From the NCBI RefSeq assembly GCF_017104715.1, contig NZ_JAAGPI010000037.1:1-64000 (forward strand): a stretch of 64,000 nucleotides of DNA, in the 5' to 3' direction. Shown here piece after piece: positions 56,009 to 64,000 of this stretch; the first letter of the stretch is position 1; every line of letters starts with the position of its first letter. This stretch comes from Burkholderia sp. Ac-20365 (GTDB lineage: Bacteria; Pseudomonadota; Gammaproteobacteria; Burkholderiales; Burkholderiaceae). The translations under genes were made by a program, and so were the position numbers. Under the pieces are notes generated by a model that was given only the letters and a program-made list of their open reading frames with translations, did no database searches and had not been told where the DNA came from.

Positions 56009-57475
56009 ATGAACATCATCGAACCCAGCATCCGTAATCTCGCGACGGCCAAAGACGTGCTCCTGACGCCCTACGGCCTCGACGAAGCCGTGCTGACCCG
56101 CACGCTCGCCGAAATTTTCACGCATCGCATCGACTATGCGGACCTTTACTTCCAGGCCACGCGCAGCGAAGCGTGGAGCCTCGAGGAAGGCATCGTCAAA
56201 TCGGGCAGCTTCAGCATCGACCAGGGCGTCGGCGTGCGCGCCGTGTCGGGTGACCGCACGGCGTTCGCGTATTCGGACGACCTGTCGCCCGAAGCGATCC
56301 GCCAGGCCGCCATCGCCACGCGCGCGATCGCCAAGGCCGGCGGCGGCAAGCAGAAGATCAAGGCGGCATCGACGCTGACGGGCGTGGCCGGGCGCGATCT
56401 GTATCTGCCTTCCGATCCGCTGCACTCGCTCGACGCCACCGCCAAGGTCAAACTACTGGAGCGCATCGAACAGATGGCGCGCGGCCGCGATCCGCGCATC
56501 ACGCAGGTGATGGCGGGTCTTGCCGGTGAATACGACGTGGTGCTGGTCGCGCGCAGCGACGGCGCGCTGGCCGCGGACATCCGCCCGCTCGTGCGCGTGT
56601 CGGTGACGGTGATCGCCGAGCAGAACGGCCGCCGCGAAATCGGCAGCGGCGGCGGCGGCGGTCGTTACGACTACGGCTATTTCACCGACGAACTGCTGTC
56701 GAAGTACGTCGACGACGCCGTGCACGCGGCGCTGGTGAATCTCGACGCGCGCCCGGCACCCGCCGGCGCGATGACGGTCGTGCTCGGACCGGGCTGGCCC
56801 GGTGTGCTGCTGCACGAAGCGATCGGCCACGGTCTGGAAGGCGACTTCAACCGCAAGGGATCGTCGGCGTTCGCGGGGCGTATCGGCGAACAGGTCGCGG
56901 CCAAGGGCGTGACGGTGGTCGATGACGGCACGCTGCCGAATCGCCGCGGGTCGCTCAATATCGACGACGAAGGCAACCCGACGCAGTGCACGACGCTGAT
57001 CGAAGACGGCATCCTGAAGGGTTACATCCAGGACACGCTGAACGCCCGTCTGATGAAGATGCCCGTCACCGGTAACGCGCGCCGCGAATCGTACGCCGCG
57101 CTGCCGATGCCGCGCATGACCAACACCTACATGCTCAACGGCGACAAGGATCCGCAGGAAATCATCGCGTCCGTGAAAAACGGGCTGTATGCGGTGAACT
57201 TCGGCGGCGGCCAGGTCGACATCACCAACGGCAAGTTCGTGTTCTCGGCCTCCGAGGCGTACATGATCGAGAACGGCAAGATCACGTATCCGGTCAAGGG
57301 CGCGACGCTGATCGGCAGCGGCCCGGAATCGCTCAAGTACGTGAGCATGATCGGCAACGACATGTCGCTGGATACGGGCGTCGGCGTGTGCGGCAAGGAA
57401 GGCCAGAGCGTGCCTGTCGGCGTCGGCCAACCGACGCTGCGCATCGACAAGATGACGGTCGGCGGCACGGTCTGA
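56009..57475 (+). CDS. tldD: metalloprotease TldD
   Basis: Zinc protease subunit of 488 residues that with TldE (PmbA) degrades unfolded peptides and matures peptides such as microcin B17. The zinc-binding HExxxH is in VLLHEAIGHGLEGDFNRKGSS (about residues 270-290), and the C-terminal half has FGGGQVDITNGKFVFSASEAYMIENGKI and GVCGKEGQSVPVGVGQPTLRI. The ATG at 56009 is the normal start. The partner gene tldE is not in the window. A hairpin follows and then the aroG leader. Confidence 0.95.
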   Translation: MNIIEPSIRNLATAKDVLLTPYGLDEAVLTRTLAEIFTHRIDYADLYFQATRSEAWSLEEGIVKSGSFSIDQGVGVRAVSGDRTAFAYSDDLSPEAIRQAAIATRAIAKAGGGKQKIKAASTLTGVAGRDLYLPSDPLHSLDATAKVKLLERIEQMARGRDPRITQVMAGLAGEYDVVLVARSDGALAADIRPLVRVSVTVIAEQNGRREIGSGGGGGRYDYGYFTDELLSKYVDDAVHAALVNLDARPAPAGAMTVVLGPGWPGVLLHEAIGHGLEGDFNRKGSSAFAGRIGEQVAAKGVTVVDDGTLPNRRGSLNIDDEGNPTQCTTLIEDGILKGYIQDTLNARLMKMPVTGNARRESYAALPMPRMTNTYMLNGDKDPQEIIASVKNGLYAVNFGGGQVDITNGKFVFSASEAYMIENGKITYPVKGATLIGSGPESLKYVSMIGNDMSLDTGVGVCGKEGQSVPVGVGQPTLRIDKMTVGGTV

Positions 57476-57486
57476 TTTTGCATCGC

Positions 57487-57523
57487 CCGCACGATTCGCG
57501 CATTAAAGGCGTGAATCGTGCGG
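57487..57523 (+). terminator. probable terminator hairpin after tldD
   Basis: CCGCACGATTC (57487-57497) pairs with GAATCGTGCGG (57513-57523). The closest T-run (57534-57538) is 11 bases later, so efficiency is uncertain. Confidence 0.55.
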
Positions 57524-57550
57524 ATTTCCCGCATTTTTGACCTTCAAGGC

Positions 57551-57580
57551 TTGTCAACCGAGCAAACCTCGGGGTATAAA
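57551..57580 (+). promoter_or_regulatory. sigma70 promoter of the aroG leader
   Basis: TTGTCA (57551-57556), an 18-base spacer and TATAAA (57575-57580), close to consensus at both boxes. Initiation would fall near 57587, about 30 bases before the leader-peptide ATG and about 275 bases before aroG. Confidence 0.75.
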
Positions 57581-57618
57581 GCCAATCAACCTTTTTGACG
57601 AGCCATCCCTTTTTCGCC

Positions 57619-57687
57619 ATGTCCGCCAAGTTTTATTTTTATTTCTTTTGGGCATCTCAGACCGCTGGCGGATCGAGAGGGGTGTGA
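57619..57687 (+). CDS. aroG leader peptide, rich in Phe, Tyr and Trp
   Basis: A 22-codon frame starting MSAKFYFYFFW and ending in a TGA at 57685-57687. Codons 5-11 (57631-57651) are Phe-Tyr-Phe-Tyr-Phe-Phe-Trp, the three end products of the pathway begun by the downstream DAHP synthase. It lies after a good promoter and before an antiterminator/terminator pair. A ribosome stalled in the aromatic run would leave 57658-57671 free to form the antiterminator; one reaching the stop codon would cover it. The Shine-Dalgarno sequence is weak. Function is inferred from this architecture, which matches classic trp/phe attenuators. Confidence 0.8.
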   Translation: MSAKFYFYFFWASQTAGGSRGV

Positions 57688-57734
57688 ACGTACATAGGCA
57701 CCTGAAATTCCCGAAAAAACCGCCAGCGAGTCTG
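57658..57734 (+). promoter_or_regulatory. aroG: antiterminator of the aroG attenuator
   Basis: CAGACCGCTGGCGG (57658-57671) can pair with CCGCCAGCGAGTCTG (57720-57734) in a 14-bp helix with one bulged A. That helix uses the whole G/C part of the terminator's left arm and part of its right arm, so the two structures exclude each other. It starts inside the leader-peptide frame, seven bases after its Trp codon. Confidence 0.75.
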
Positions 57735-57746
57735 GCGGTTTTTTTT
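57714..57746 (+). terminator. aroG: attenuator terminator upstream of aroG
   Basis: AAAAAACCGCCAG (57714-57726) / CTGGCGGTTTTTT (57732-57744), a perfect 13-bp stem with loop CGAGT and eight T in a row from 57739. It stands 27 bases after the leader-peptide stop and 117 bases before the aroG ATG, with no gene end next to it to explain it. Confidence 0.88.
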
Positions 57747-57863
57747 CGTCCCTAACAACTTTGAATTTGAACTTTTTAGCCTGTTGATCTGTTCGCTGCG
57801 GCGTCGTCATCGAATGCAGACCGCTCCGAACCGCACCACACGCAAGGAATCGAGGAGAAAACC

Positions 57864-58937
57864 ATGCCCCCGCACAATACCGACGATGTCCGCATCCGAG
57901 AACTGAAAGAACTGACGCCGCCTGCTCACCTGATCCGCGAATTCCCGTGCGACGAGAAGGTATCGGACCTGATCTACAACGCGCGTCAGTCGATGCACCG
58001 GATCCTGCACGGCATGGACGACCGTCTGATCGTAATCATCGGACCGTGCTCGATTCACGACACGAAGGCCGCGATGGAATACGCGGGCCGCCTGATCGAG
58101 CAGCGCAAGCGCTTCGCGGGCGAGCTGGAAATCGTGATGCGCGTGTACTTCGAAAAGCCGCGCACGACGGTGGGCTGGAAGGGTCTCATCAACGATCCGT
58201 TCATGGACAACAGCTTCAAGATCAATGACGGCCTGCGCACTGCGCGCGAACTGCTGATGAAGATCAACGAGCTGGGCCTGCCTGCCGGCACCGAATACCT
58301 CGACATGATCAGCCCGCAGTACATCGCCGACCTTATCTCGTGGGGCGCGATTGGCGCGCGCACGACGGAGTCGCAGGTGCACCGCGAACTGGCGTCCGGG
58401 CTGTCGTGCCCGGTGGGCTTCAAGAATGGCACAGACGGCAACGTGAAGATCGCGGTCGACGCGATCAAGGCGGCTTCGCAGCCGCACCATTTCCTGTCGG
58501 TGACGAAGGGTGGGCATTCGGCCATCGTGTCGACCGCTGGCAACGAGGATTGCCATATCATCCTGCGCGGCGGCAAGGCGCCGAACTATGACGCTGAAAG
58601 CGTGAATGCTGCATGCAACGATATCGGCAAGTCCGGTCTCGCCGCGCGGCTGATGATCGACGCGAGCCACGCTAACAGCTCGAAGAAGCATGAGAACCAG
58701 ATTCCCGTTTGCGCGGATATTGGCCGGCAGATTGCCGCCGGAGACGAGCGGATTGTTGGCGTGATGGTTGAATCGCATCTCGTGGCGGGGCGCCAGGATT
58801 TGCAGGAAGGGTGTGAGTTGACCTACGGTCAGAGTGTTACCGACGCTTGTATTGGTTGGGATGACAGTATCGCTGTGCTCGAAGGGCTTGCTGATGCTGT
58901 GAAGCAGCGGCGCATTGCAAGGGGAAGCGGCAACTGA
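57864..58937 (+). CDS. aroG: 3-deoxy-7-phosphoheptulonate (DAHP) synthase, class I
   Basis: Condenses phosphoenolpyruvate and erythrose-4-phosphate, the first step of the shikimate pathway to Phe, Tyr and Trp. It is 357 residues, typical of AroF/G/H. Motifs: VIIGPCSIHDTKAAMEYA, MRVYFEKPRTTVGWKGLINDP, GLPAGTEYLDMISPQYIADLISWGAIGARTTESQ, SHANSSKKHENQ. The ATG at 57864 follows GGAG. Which amino acid inhibits it cannot be told safely from sequence. A leader-peptide attenuator precedes it, so expression should rise when aromatic aminoacyl-tRNA is short. Repeat copy B follows its stop. Confidence 0.96.
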   Translation: MPPHNTDDVRIRELKELTPPAHLIREFPCDEKVSDLIYNARQSMHRILHGMDDRLIVIIGPCSIHDTKAAMEYAGRLIEQRKRFAGELEIVMRVYFEKPRTTVGWKGLINDPFMDNSFKINDGLRTARELLMKINELGLPAGTEYLDMISPQYIADLISWGAIGARTTESQVHRELASGLSCPVGFKNGTDGNVKIAVDAIKAASQPHHFLSVTKGGHSAIVSTAGNEDCHIILRGGKAPNYDAESVNAACNDIGKSGLAARLMIDASHANSSKKHENQIPVCADIGRQIAAGDERIVGVMVESHLVAGRQDLQEGCELTYGQSVTDACIGWDDSIAVLEGLADAVKQRRIARGSGN

Positions 58938-58969
58938 TTGCCGCGGGTTTTGGTTTTTTGGGTTTTGTC

Positions 58970-59696
58970 TTGCGACGCTGGGGTGGTTTGCTTTTGTTGT
59001 TGCTTTTGCTGGCATCCGCGATTTGTTATTGGTTCTTCAGGCGTCGCCCCTGTGCGGGGCGGCACCTACTTTTCTTTGCCGCGGCAAAGAAAAGTAGGCA
59101 AAAGAAAGCCGCTGAACACCGCCAGTTCTTGTAATTGCCCACGGGCCCCCAACAGCCCCGCCCTGTTCCCGGCATCTCCCTTCTCGATGCCCGCTGCCAA
59201 CGCTTCGAATTGCCTCATCACCCGCTTCACACTCCCGCGTCGTCGCCGGCGCGATCAAATCGCTCACGTTCTATCGCGGCAAACTGTGTGTCGGCTTTCG
59301 CGGCGTACACGCATCACTCCGGACTGAAAAGCACGATCGGTGTCGTAGAAGCGCTGACGTGTGAAGCACTACGACCGACACACAGTTTGCCACCTGGGCG
59401 GCCTTAACCAATCGCTGCCGTTGGCTGCGCTACGGGCGATTGAAGTGGGTGAGGCGCTAAGCCGAAGCGCGGGCAACGGGCGGGGACTGAGAATTTGCCG
59501 TGTGAAGGAGAGGACCCGTTGGGGGCCCTCAGGCGGAGGTCAAGAACGGGCGGTGTTAGCCCGCTTTCTTTGCTTACTTTCTTTGCGGCGGCAAAGAAAG
59601 TAAGTGCCGCCCCGCACAGGGGCAACGCTTGCGCCGCGTAGGCGCTAACGCGGATGCCAGCGAAAACCCAGGCAAACCAAACCAGCACCCGCAGCA
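58970..59696. repeat. dispersed long inverted-repeat element, copy B (inverted relative to copy A)
   Basis: Fills the gap between convergent aroG and pduO-type genes. Read on the opposite strand it aligns with copy A along its whole length. Its parts are TTGCGACGC (58970-58978), GCTGGCATCCGCG (59008-59020) with CGCGGATGCCAGC (59649-59661), the perfect 34-bp palindrome (59065-59098), the other palindrome (59573-59604, loop GGCG), and the inner stem GGCAAACTGTGTGTCGG (59278-59294) / 59375-59391. The 80-base apex matches copy A at about 71 of 80 positions by hand count. The inner stem differs from copy A by one compensated base pair. The right boundary is less sharp than in copy A. Confidence 0.85.
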
Positions 59697-60248
59697 CTAA
59701 CCACCCCGATCATGCCGCCACAAAACATCACTCCCTCCGTCCATACGATTCAACACCCGAGCCAGCACAAACAGCAGATCAGAAAGACGATTCACATACC
59801 GACGCGGCGCGTCATTGACGCTATCAACAACACCAAGCGCCACAATCGACCGCTCCGCCCGCCGACAAACAGTACGACAAACATGCGCCACTGAAGCCGC
59901 CCGCGTGCCGGCGGGCAAAATAAACTCCTTGAGCGCTGGCAACGTCGCGTTGTACTCAACAAGCCACGCATCAAGCCGCGCGAGATGCCCATCGCCGATC
60001 ATCGAATGGCCCGGGATGCATAGCTCGCCGCCCAGATCGAACAGATCGTGCTGGATCGCCGTCAGCGCGACACGAACCTTGTCAGGCATGTTCTCGCACA
60101 GCAGCACGCCAATATTCGAGTTCAGTTCATCGACGTCGCCGATCGCGGCAATGCGTGCGTCGTCCTTGCGCACGCGGCTGCCGTCGCCGAGACCCGTGGT
60201 GCCGTCGTCGCCGGTGCGCGTCGCGATCTTGCTCAAGCGGTTGCCCAT
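59697..60248 (-). CDS. ATP:cob(I)alamin adenosyltransferase, PduO type
   Basis: Makes adenosylcobalamin from cob(I)alamin and ATP. It is 183 residues. The N-terminal ATP-binding stretch is KIATRTGDDGTTGLGDGSRVRKDD, then DVDELNSNIGVLL, FDLGGELCIPG, the conserved VCRRAERSIVAL and RYVNRLSDLLFVLAR, all of the PduO/MMAB family. The ATG at 60248 is the family start. No B12 riboswitch was seen upstream. Its stop codon abuts repeat copy B. Confidence 0.94.
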   Translation of the reverse strand: MGNRLSKIATRTGDDGTTGLGDGSRVRKDDARIAAIGDVDELNSNIGVLLCENMPDKVRVALTAIQHDLFDLGGELCIPGHSMIGDGHLARLDAWLVEYNATLPALKEFILPAGTRAASVAHVCRTVCRRAERSIVALGVVDSVNDAPRRYVNRLSDLLFVLARVLNRMDGGSDVLWRHDRGG

Positions 60249-60442
60249 GATTTCCGAATCCTCATCGTGTTTCGCGATGCATCCTCGCGGATATATCGCA
60301 GCATGTCATTGACCTTCAATCCATTATAGGGATGCCGGGCCTCGCGCCCGCGTCGTCCGTCTGCAAGCATGGCGACGCGCCTGCGGTCGATGGGCGTAAA
60401 ATGGGCAGCAACCATCAGAACATTCGCCAACAGGAGACGCAG

Positions 60443-61858
60443 GTGAACCATCCCGTGCCGCCCGCCCCCGTGCGCCGCCCTTTTCCTGCTGAACTTCTCA
60501 CTGCGCTCAAGTCGGCATTCGGCGAACGCGTATCCACGTCCGAAGCTGTCCGAACCCATCACGGCCGCGACGAATCGCCATTCGATCCGCAACTGCCCGA
60601 CGCCGTCGTGTTCGCGAACAGCACCGAGGACGTGCAGACCATCGTCAAGCTCTGCGGTCAATACGACGTACCCATCATTCCGTACGGCAACGGCTCTTCG
60701 CTGGAAGGCCATCTGCTCGCCGTGCAAGGCGGTGTGTCGATCGATCTCTCCGGAATGAACCGCGTACTGTCGATCAATGCAGAAGATCTGACCGTCACCG
60801 TCGAGCCCGGCATCTCGCGCAAGCAACTGAACGAAGCGCTGCGCGACACAGGCCTCTTCTTCCCGATCGATCCGGGCGCGGACGCGAGCATCGGCGGCAT
60901 GTCGGCGACGCGCGCGTCGGGCACGAACGCCGTGCGCTACGGCACGATGCGCGAAAACGTGCTGGGCCTGACCGTCGTGCTGGCCGATGGCCGCGTGATC
61001 CACACGGGCACGCGCGCACGCAAGTCGTCGGCCGGTTATGACCTCACGCGTCTGTTCGTCGGCTCGGAAGGCACGCTCGGCGTCATCACCGAAATCACCG
61101 TGCGGCTGTACCCGCAGCCCGAAGCGGTATCGGCGGCTGTCTGCACGTTCCCGTCGATGGGCGACGCCGTGCGCGCCGTGATCGAAACGATTCAGATCGG
61201 CGTGCCGATCGCGCGCGTCGAATTCGTCGATTCGCTCGCCGTCCGCTCGATCAACCGTCACTCGAACCTGACGCTGCGCGAAGCGCCCACGCTGTTCTTC
61301 GAGTTCCACGGCACGGAAGCCGGCGTGAAGGAACAGGCCGAGCTCGTGCAGGACATTGCCGCGCAGAACAGCGGCGAAGGCTTCGAGTGGGCGACGCGCC
61401 CGGAGGATCGCAGCCGTCTGTGGAACGCGCGACATAGCGCGTACTTCGCGATGCTGCAGTTGAAGCCGGGCAGCCGCGCCGTCACCACGGACGTCTGCGT
61501 GCCGATCTCGCGCCTCGCCGAATGCGTGGTTGAAACGGAAGAAGACCTGAAGGCATCACCGTTGCCCTGCCCAATCGTTGGCCACGTCGGCGACGGCAAC
61601 TTCCACGTCGCGATGCTGATCGACCCGAACAAGCCCGAAGAGCTCGAAGAAGCAGAGCGCCTGAACCATCGCATCGTGCAGCGTGCGTTGCGTATGGACG
61701 GCACCTGCACGGGCGAACATGGCGTTGGCCTGCACAAGATGGGCTTCCTGCTCGAAGAGCATGGCCCCGTCGCCGTCGACGTGATGCGCTCGATCAAGCA
61801 TTCGCTCGATCCGCGTAACCTGATGAATCCAGGCAAGATCTTTACGTGGGCGGCATAG
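60443..61858 (+). CDS. FAD-linked D-lactate dehydrogenase-like oxidoreductase
   Basis: Flavoprotein of 471 residues (VAO/PCMH fold), probably oxidising D-lactate or another 2-hydroxy acid. The FAD-binding domain shows IIPYGNGSSLEGHLLA and GADASIGGMSATRASGTNAVRYGTM; the C-terminal substrate domain has HVGDGNFHVAML and GTCTGEHGVGLHKMGFL. The sequence is closer in feel to eukaryotic-type LDHD than to GlcD, which follows it. The GTG at 60443 is chosen because AGGAGAC lies just upstream; in-frame ATGs at 60332 and 60401 lack such a site. It is 61 bp before glcD, likely cotranscribed. Confidence 0.88.
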   Translation: MNHPVPPAPVRRPFPAELLTALKSAFGERVSTSEAVRTHHGRDESPFDPQLPDAVVFANSTEDVQTIVKLCGQYDVPIIPYGNGSSLEGHLLAVQGGVSIDLSGMNRVLSINAEDLTVTVEPGISRKQLNEALRDTGLFFPIDPGADASIGGMSATRASGTNAVRYGTMRENVLGLTVVLADGRVIHTGTRARKSSAGYDLTRLFVGSEGTLGVITEITVRLYPQPEAVSAAVCTFPSMGDAVRAVIETIQIGVPIARVEFVDSLAVRSINRHSNLTLREAPTLFFEFHGTEAGVKEQAELVQDIAAQNSGEGFEWATRPEDRSRLWNARHSAYFAMLQLKPGSRAVTTDVCVPISRLAECVVETEEDLKASPLPCPIVGHVGDGNFHVAMLIDPNKPEELEEAERLNHRIVQRALRMDGTCTGEHGVGLHKMGFLLEEHGPVAVDVMRSIKHSLDPRNLMNPGKIFTWAA

Positions 61859-61919
61859 CGTAATCGCATGTCCGGCCGCCCAGCGCAAAGCGGGCGGCCG
61901 CCGAAGGAGGAGACATTCC

Positions 61920-63425
61920 ATGAACGCACCCGGCGAGCTGTCCCCCGAACTGTCGCCCGAGATGCTTGCGCTGCGCCAGCGCGAAGTCGTGCAGGCGTTG
62001 ATGGCCGTGCTGCCAACGCATTGCCTGTTGTATCGAGAGGAAGACACTGTCGCCTATGAGTGCGATGGGCTTGCCGCGTATCGCCGGCTGCCGCTGGCCG
62101 TCGTGTTGCCGGAGACGGAATCGCAGGTGCAGCGCATCGTGCAGATCTGCCACCGGCTGAACGTGCCCATCGTGCCGCGTGGCGCGGGCACGAGCCTGTC
62201 GGGCGGCGCGATGCCGATCCGGCATGGCGTGGTCGTTTCGCTCGCGCGCTTTCGCAAGATCATCGAAGTCGACCCGTACGCGCGCACGGCGACCGTGCAG
62301 CCCGGCGTGCGCAACCTGTCGATTTCCGAAGCCGCCGCGCCCTACGGCCTCTACTACGCGCCAGATCCTTCTTCTCAGATTGCCTGCACGATCGGCGGCA
62401 ACGTCGCGGAAAACTCCGGCGGCGTGCATTGCCTGAAGTACGGGCTGACCGTCCATAACGTGATGCGCGTGCGCGCCGTCACGATGGAAGGCGAAATCGT
62501 CGAATTCGGCTCGCTCAGCCCGGACGCGCCCGGTCTCGATCTGCTCGCGGTCGTGATCGGCAGCGAAGGCATGTTCGCGATCGTCACGGAAGTCACGGTC
62601 AAGCTGATCCCGAAGCCGCAGGCTGCGACAGTCATCATGGCGAGTTTCGACGACGTCGTGAAAGGCGGCGATGCCGTCGCGGGCATCATCGCCGCGGGCA
62701 TCATCCCGGCCGGCCTCGAGATGATGGACAAGCCGGCCACGCGCGCCGTCGAAGAGTTCGTGAACGCGGGCTACGACCTGGACGCAGCGGCCATCCTGCT
62801 GTGCGAATCGGACGGAACACCCGAGGAAGTCAGCGAAGAAATCGTACGGATGACGGCCGTTTTGCGCGAACAGGGCGCCACGCGCATCCAGATCTCGCGC
62901 ACGGAAGCCGAGCGGCTGCGCTTCTGGTCGGGCCGCAAGAACGCATTCCCGGCCGCCGGCCGCATTTCGCCCGACTACTACTGCATGGACGGCACCGTGC
63001 CGCGTCGCAGCATCGGACCGCTGCTCGCGCGCATCGAACAGATGGAAAAGAAGTACAACCTGCGCTGCATCAACGTGTTCCATGCAGGCGATGGCAACAT
63101 GCATCCGCTGATCCTGTTCAACGGCAACGATCTCGACGAGTGGCACCGGGCCGAAGCATTCGGTTGCGACATCCTCGAAACCTGCGTCGAACTGGGCGGC
63201 ACGGTGACGGGCGAACATGGCGTGGGCATCGAAAAGATCAACTCGATGTGCGTGCAGTTTTCGCCGGAAGAGCGCGATGCGTTCCACGCGGTCAAGCGCG
63301 CCTTCGATCCAGCCTGCCTGCTCAATCCCGACAAGGGCATTCCAACGCGCGCCCGTTGTGCCGAGTACGGCAAGATGCATGTGCGCGGCGGCTTGCTGCC
63401 TCATCCCGAGTTGCCTCGTTTTTAA
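61920..63425 (+). CDS. glcD: glycolate oxidase subunit GlcD
   Basis: FAD-containing subunit of 501 residues of the membrane-associated GlcDEF complex that oxidises glycolate to glyoxylate. FAD-binding motifs: VPRGAGTSLSGGAMPI, then QIACTIGGNVAENSGGVHCLKYGLT. C-terminal: FHAGDGNMHPLILF and GGTVTGEHGVGIEK. The ATG at 61920 follows GGAGGAG (61905-61911) closely. It is followed after about 147 bp by glcE; glcF is expected just beyond the window. Confidence 0.96.
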   Translation: MNAPGELSPELSPEMLALRQREVVQALMAVLPTHCLLYREEDTVAYECDGLAAYRRLPLAVVLPETESQVQRIVQICHRLNVPIVPRGAGTSLSGGAMPIRHGVVVSLARFRKIIEVDPYARTATVQPGVRNLSISEAAAPYGLYYAPDPSSQIACTIGGNVAENSGGVHCLKYGLTVHNVMRVRAVTMEGEIVEFGSLSPDAPGLDLLAVVIGSEGMFAIVTEVTVKLIPKPQAATVIMASFDDVVKGGDAVAGIIAAGIIPAGLEMMDKPATRAVEEFVNAGYDLDAAAILLCESDGTPEEVSEEIVRMTAVLREQGATRIQISRTEAERLRFWSGRKNAFPAAGRISPDYYCMDGTVPRRSIGPLLARIEQMEKKYNLRCINVFHAGDGNMHPLILFNGNDLDEWHRAEAFGCDILETCVELGGTVTGEHGVGIEKINSMCVQFSPEERDAFHAVKRAFDPACLLNPDKGIPTRARCAEYGKMHVRGGLLPHPELPRF

Positions 63426-63572
63426 GCACCACCTCGCGCTGCCTCGCCCGGCAGCGCCGTTGCATCGTCATACCGCATAAAAATAGCCGTACCTGCGATA
63501 CGGGTCGGAACCGGGTTGCCAGCGCGGCTTGCCTCGGTACAATCGAAAGCACTACAACGAAGCAACGCACCA

Positions 63573-64000
63573 TGAAAGAGGACGACATCGTCGCCGCGTG
63601 GTCGGAACGGGTTCGCGCGGCCACGGCCGCGGAGCAGCCGATCCGCATCCGTGGCGGTGGGACGAAGGACTGGTACGGCCAGTCACTGCAGGGTGAGATC
63701 CTCGACACGCGCGCGCACCGCGGCATCATCGCGTACGATCCGGCCGAACTGGTCATCACCGCACGCGCCGGCACGCCCCTCCTCGAAATCGAAGCGGCGC
63801 TCGCCGAGCACGACCAGATGCTGGCTTTCGAGCCGCCTCACTTCGGCCCGCAAGCGACGCTCGGCGGCTGCATTGCCGCCGGCATCGCCGGTCCGCGCCG
63901 CCATTCGGCAGGCGCCGCGCGCGACTTCGTGCTCGGCGCCGTCGTCATGAACGGCCAGGGCCAGGTGCTGAGCTTCGGCGGCCAGGTCGTGAAGAACGTC
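63573..64000 (+). CDS. glcE: glycolate oxidase subunit GlcE, 5' part
   Basis: The frame from the ATG at 63573 is open to the end of the window (142 codons). It begins MKEDDIVAAWSERVRAAT and shows the short FAD-binding (PCMH) pattern of GlcE: PIRIRGGGTKDWYG, a middle strand VITARAGTPLLEIEAALAEH, and LGGCIAAGIAGPRRHSAGAARDFVLG. GlcE is the second flavin subunit of the glycolate oxidase complex. It is truncated only by the window edge. Confidence 0.93.

Noticed and set aside
57537..57755. A 72-codon frame across the aroG leader
   Set aside because: It starts at a TTG without a ribosome-binding site and runs through the terminator hairpin. The short aromatic-rich frame fits the attenuator structure far better.
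60309..60330. TTGACC with TATAGG as a rightward promoter for the D-lactate dehydrogenase-like gene
   Set aside because: The spacer is only 10 bases. A leftward TATAAT at 60328-60323 could serve the pduO-type gene, but no -35 fits, so it is not listed.
60249..60442. Possible cobalamin riboswitch before the adenosyltransferase gene
   Set aside because: No B12-box-like sequence or suitable fold was seen in the short upstream region.

Overview
The window looks like a chromosomal segment of a high-G+C betaproteobacterium of the Burkholderiaceae, most likely Paraburkholderia or Burkholderia. The clues are the gene orders pcnB-folK-deoxynucleoside kinase-panB, grpE-thioredoxin-dnaK-dnaJ, hslR-hemH-hrcA-nadK-recN and glnE-yhdP-nitrilase-tldD-aroG, the PabB-PabC fusion, and a cepacian-like exopolysaccharide (EPS) locus. 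This assignment comes from gene content and order only; no database was searched.

Bases 1-19100 form an EPS region. A leftward set runs manC, undecaprenyl-phosphate sugar phosphotransferase, Wza-type export lipoprotein, Wzc-type tyrosine kinase, gmd and fcl, then, past an internal terminator, two glycosyltransferases. It supplies GDP-mannose and GDP-L-fucose, starts the lipid-linked repeat and builds the export machine; no Wzx flippase or Wzy polymerase is present. To its right lie an AraC-type regulator, an AT-rich gap of about 880 bp, a secreted glycoside-hydrolase-like lipoprotein, a small membrane protein, a GDP-mannose mannosyl hydrolase, galU, and a second, paralogous AraC-type regulator.

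Bases 19100-26510 carry an MFS transporter, a small membrane protein, an MscS-type channel, a DedA protein, mutL and miaA. Bases 27300-50560 are dense housekeeping: purM, a PerM-type permease, hda, a HAD phosphatase, pcnB, folK, a deoxynucleoside kinase, panB, pabBC, the heat-shock block (dnaJ, dnaK, a frameshifted thioredoxin gene, grpE, hslR, hrcA), hemH, nadK, recN and glnE. Bases 50700-58940 hold yhdP, a nitrilase-family amidase, tldD and aroG. Bases 59690-64000 hold a PduO-type cobalamin adenosyltransferase, a D-lactate dehydrogenase-like flavoprotein, glcD and the start of glcE.

Two signals stand out. First, the tldD-aroG gap holds a complete-looking ribosome-mediated attenuator: a good sigma70 promoter, a 22-codon leader peptide containing FYFYFFW, a 14-bp antiterminator and a mutually exclusive intrinsic terminator ahead of the DAHP synthase gene. 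Second, two copies of a roughly 0.7-kb dispersed element, itself a long imperfect inverted repeat with terminal and internal hairpins, occupy the gaps between convergent gene pairs (miaA/purM and aroG/pduO). They lie in opposite orientation about 32 kb apart and could mediate inversion of the segment between them.
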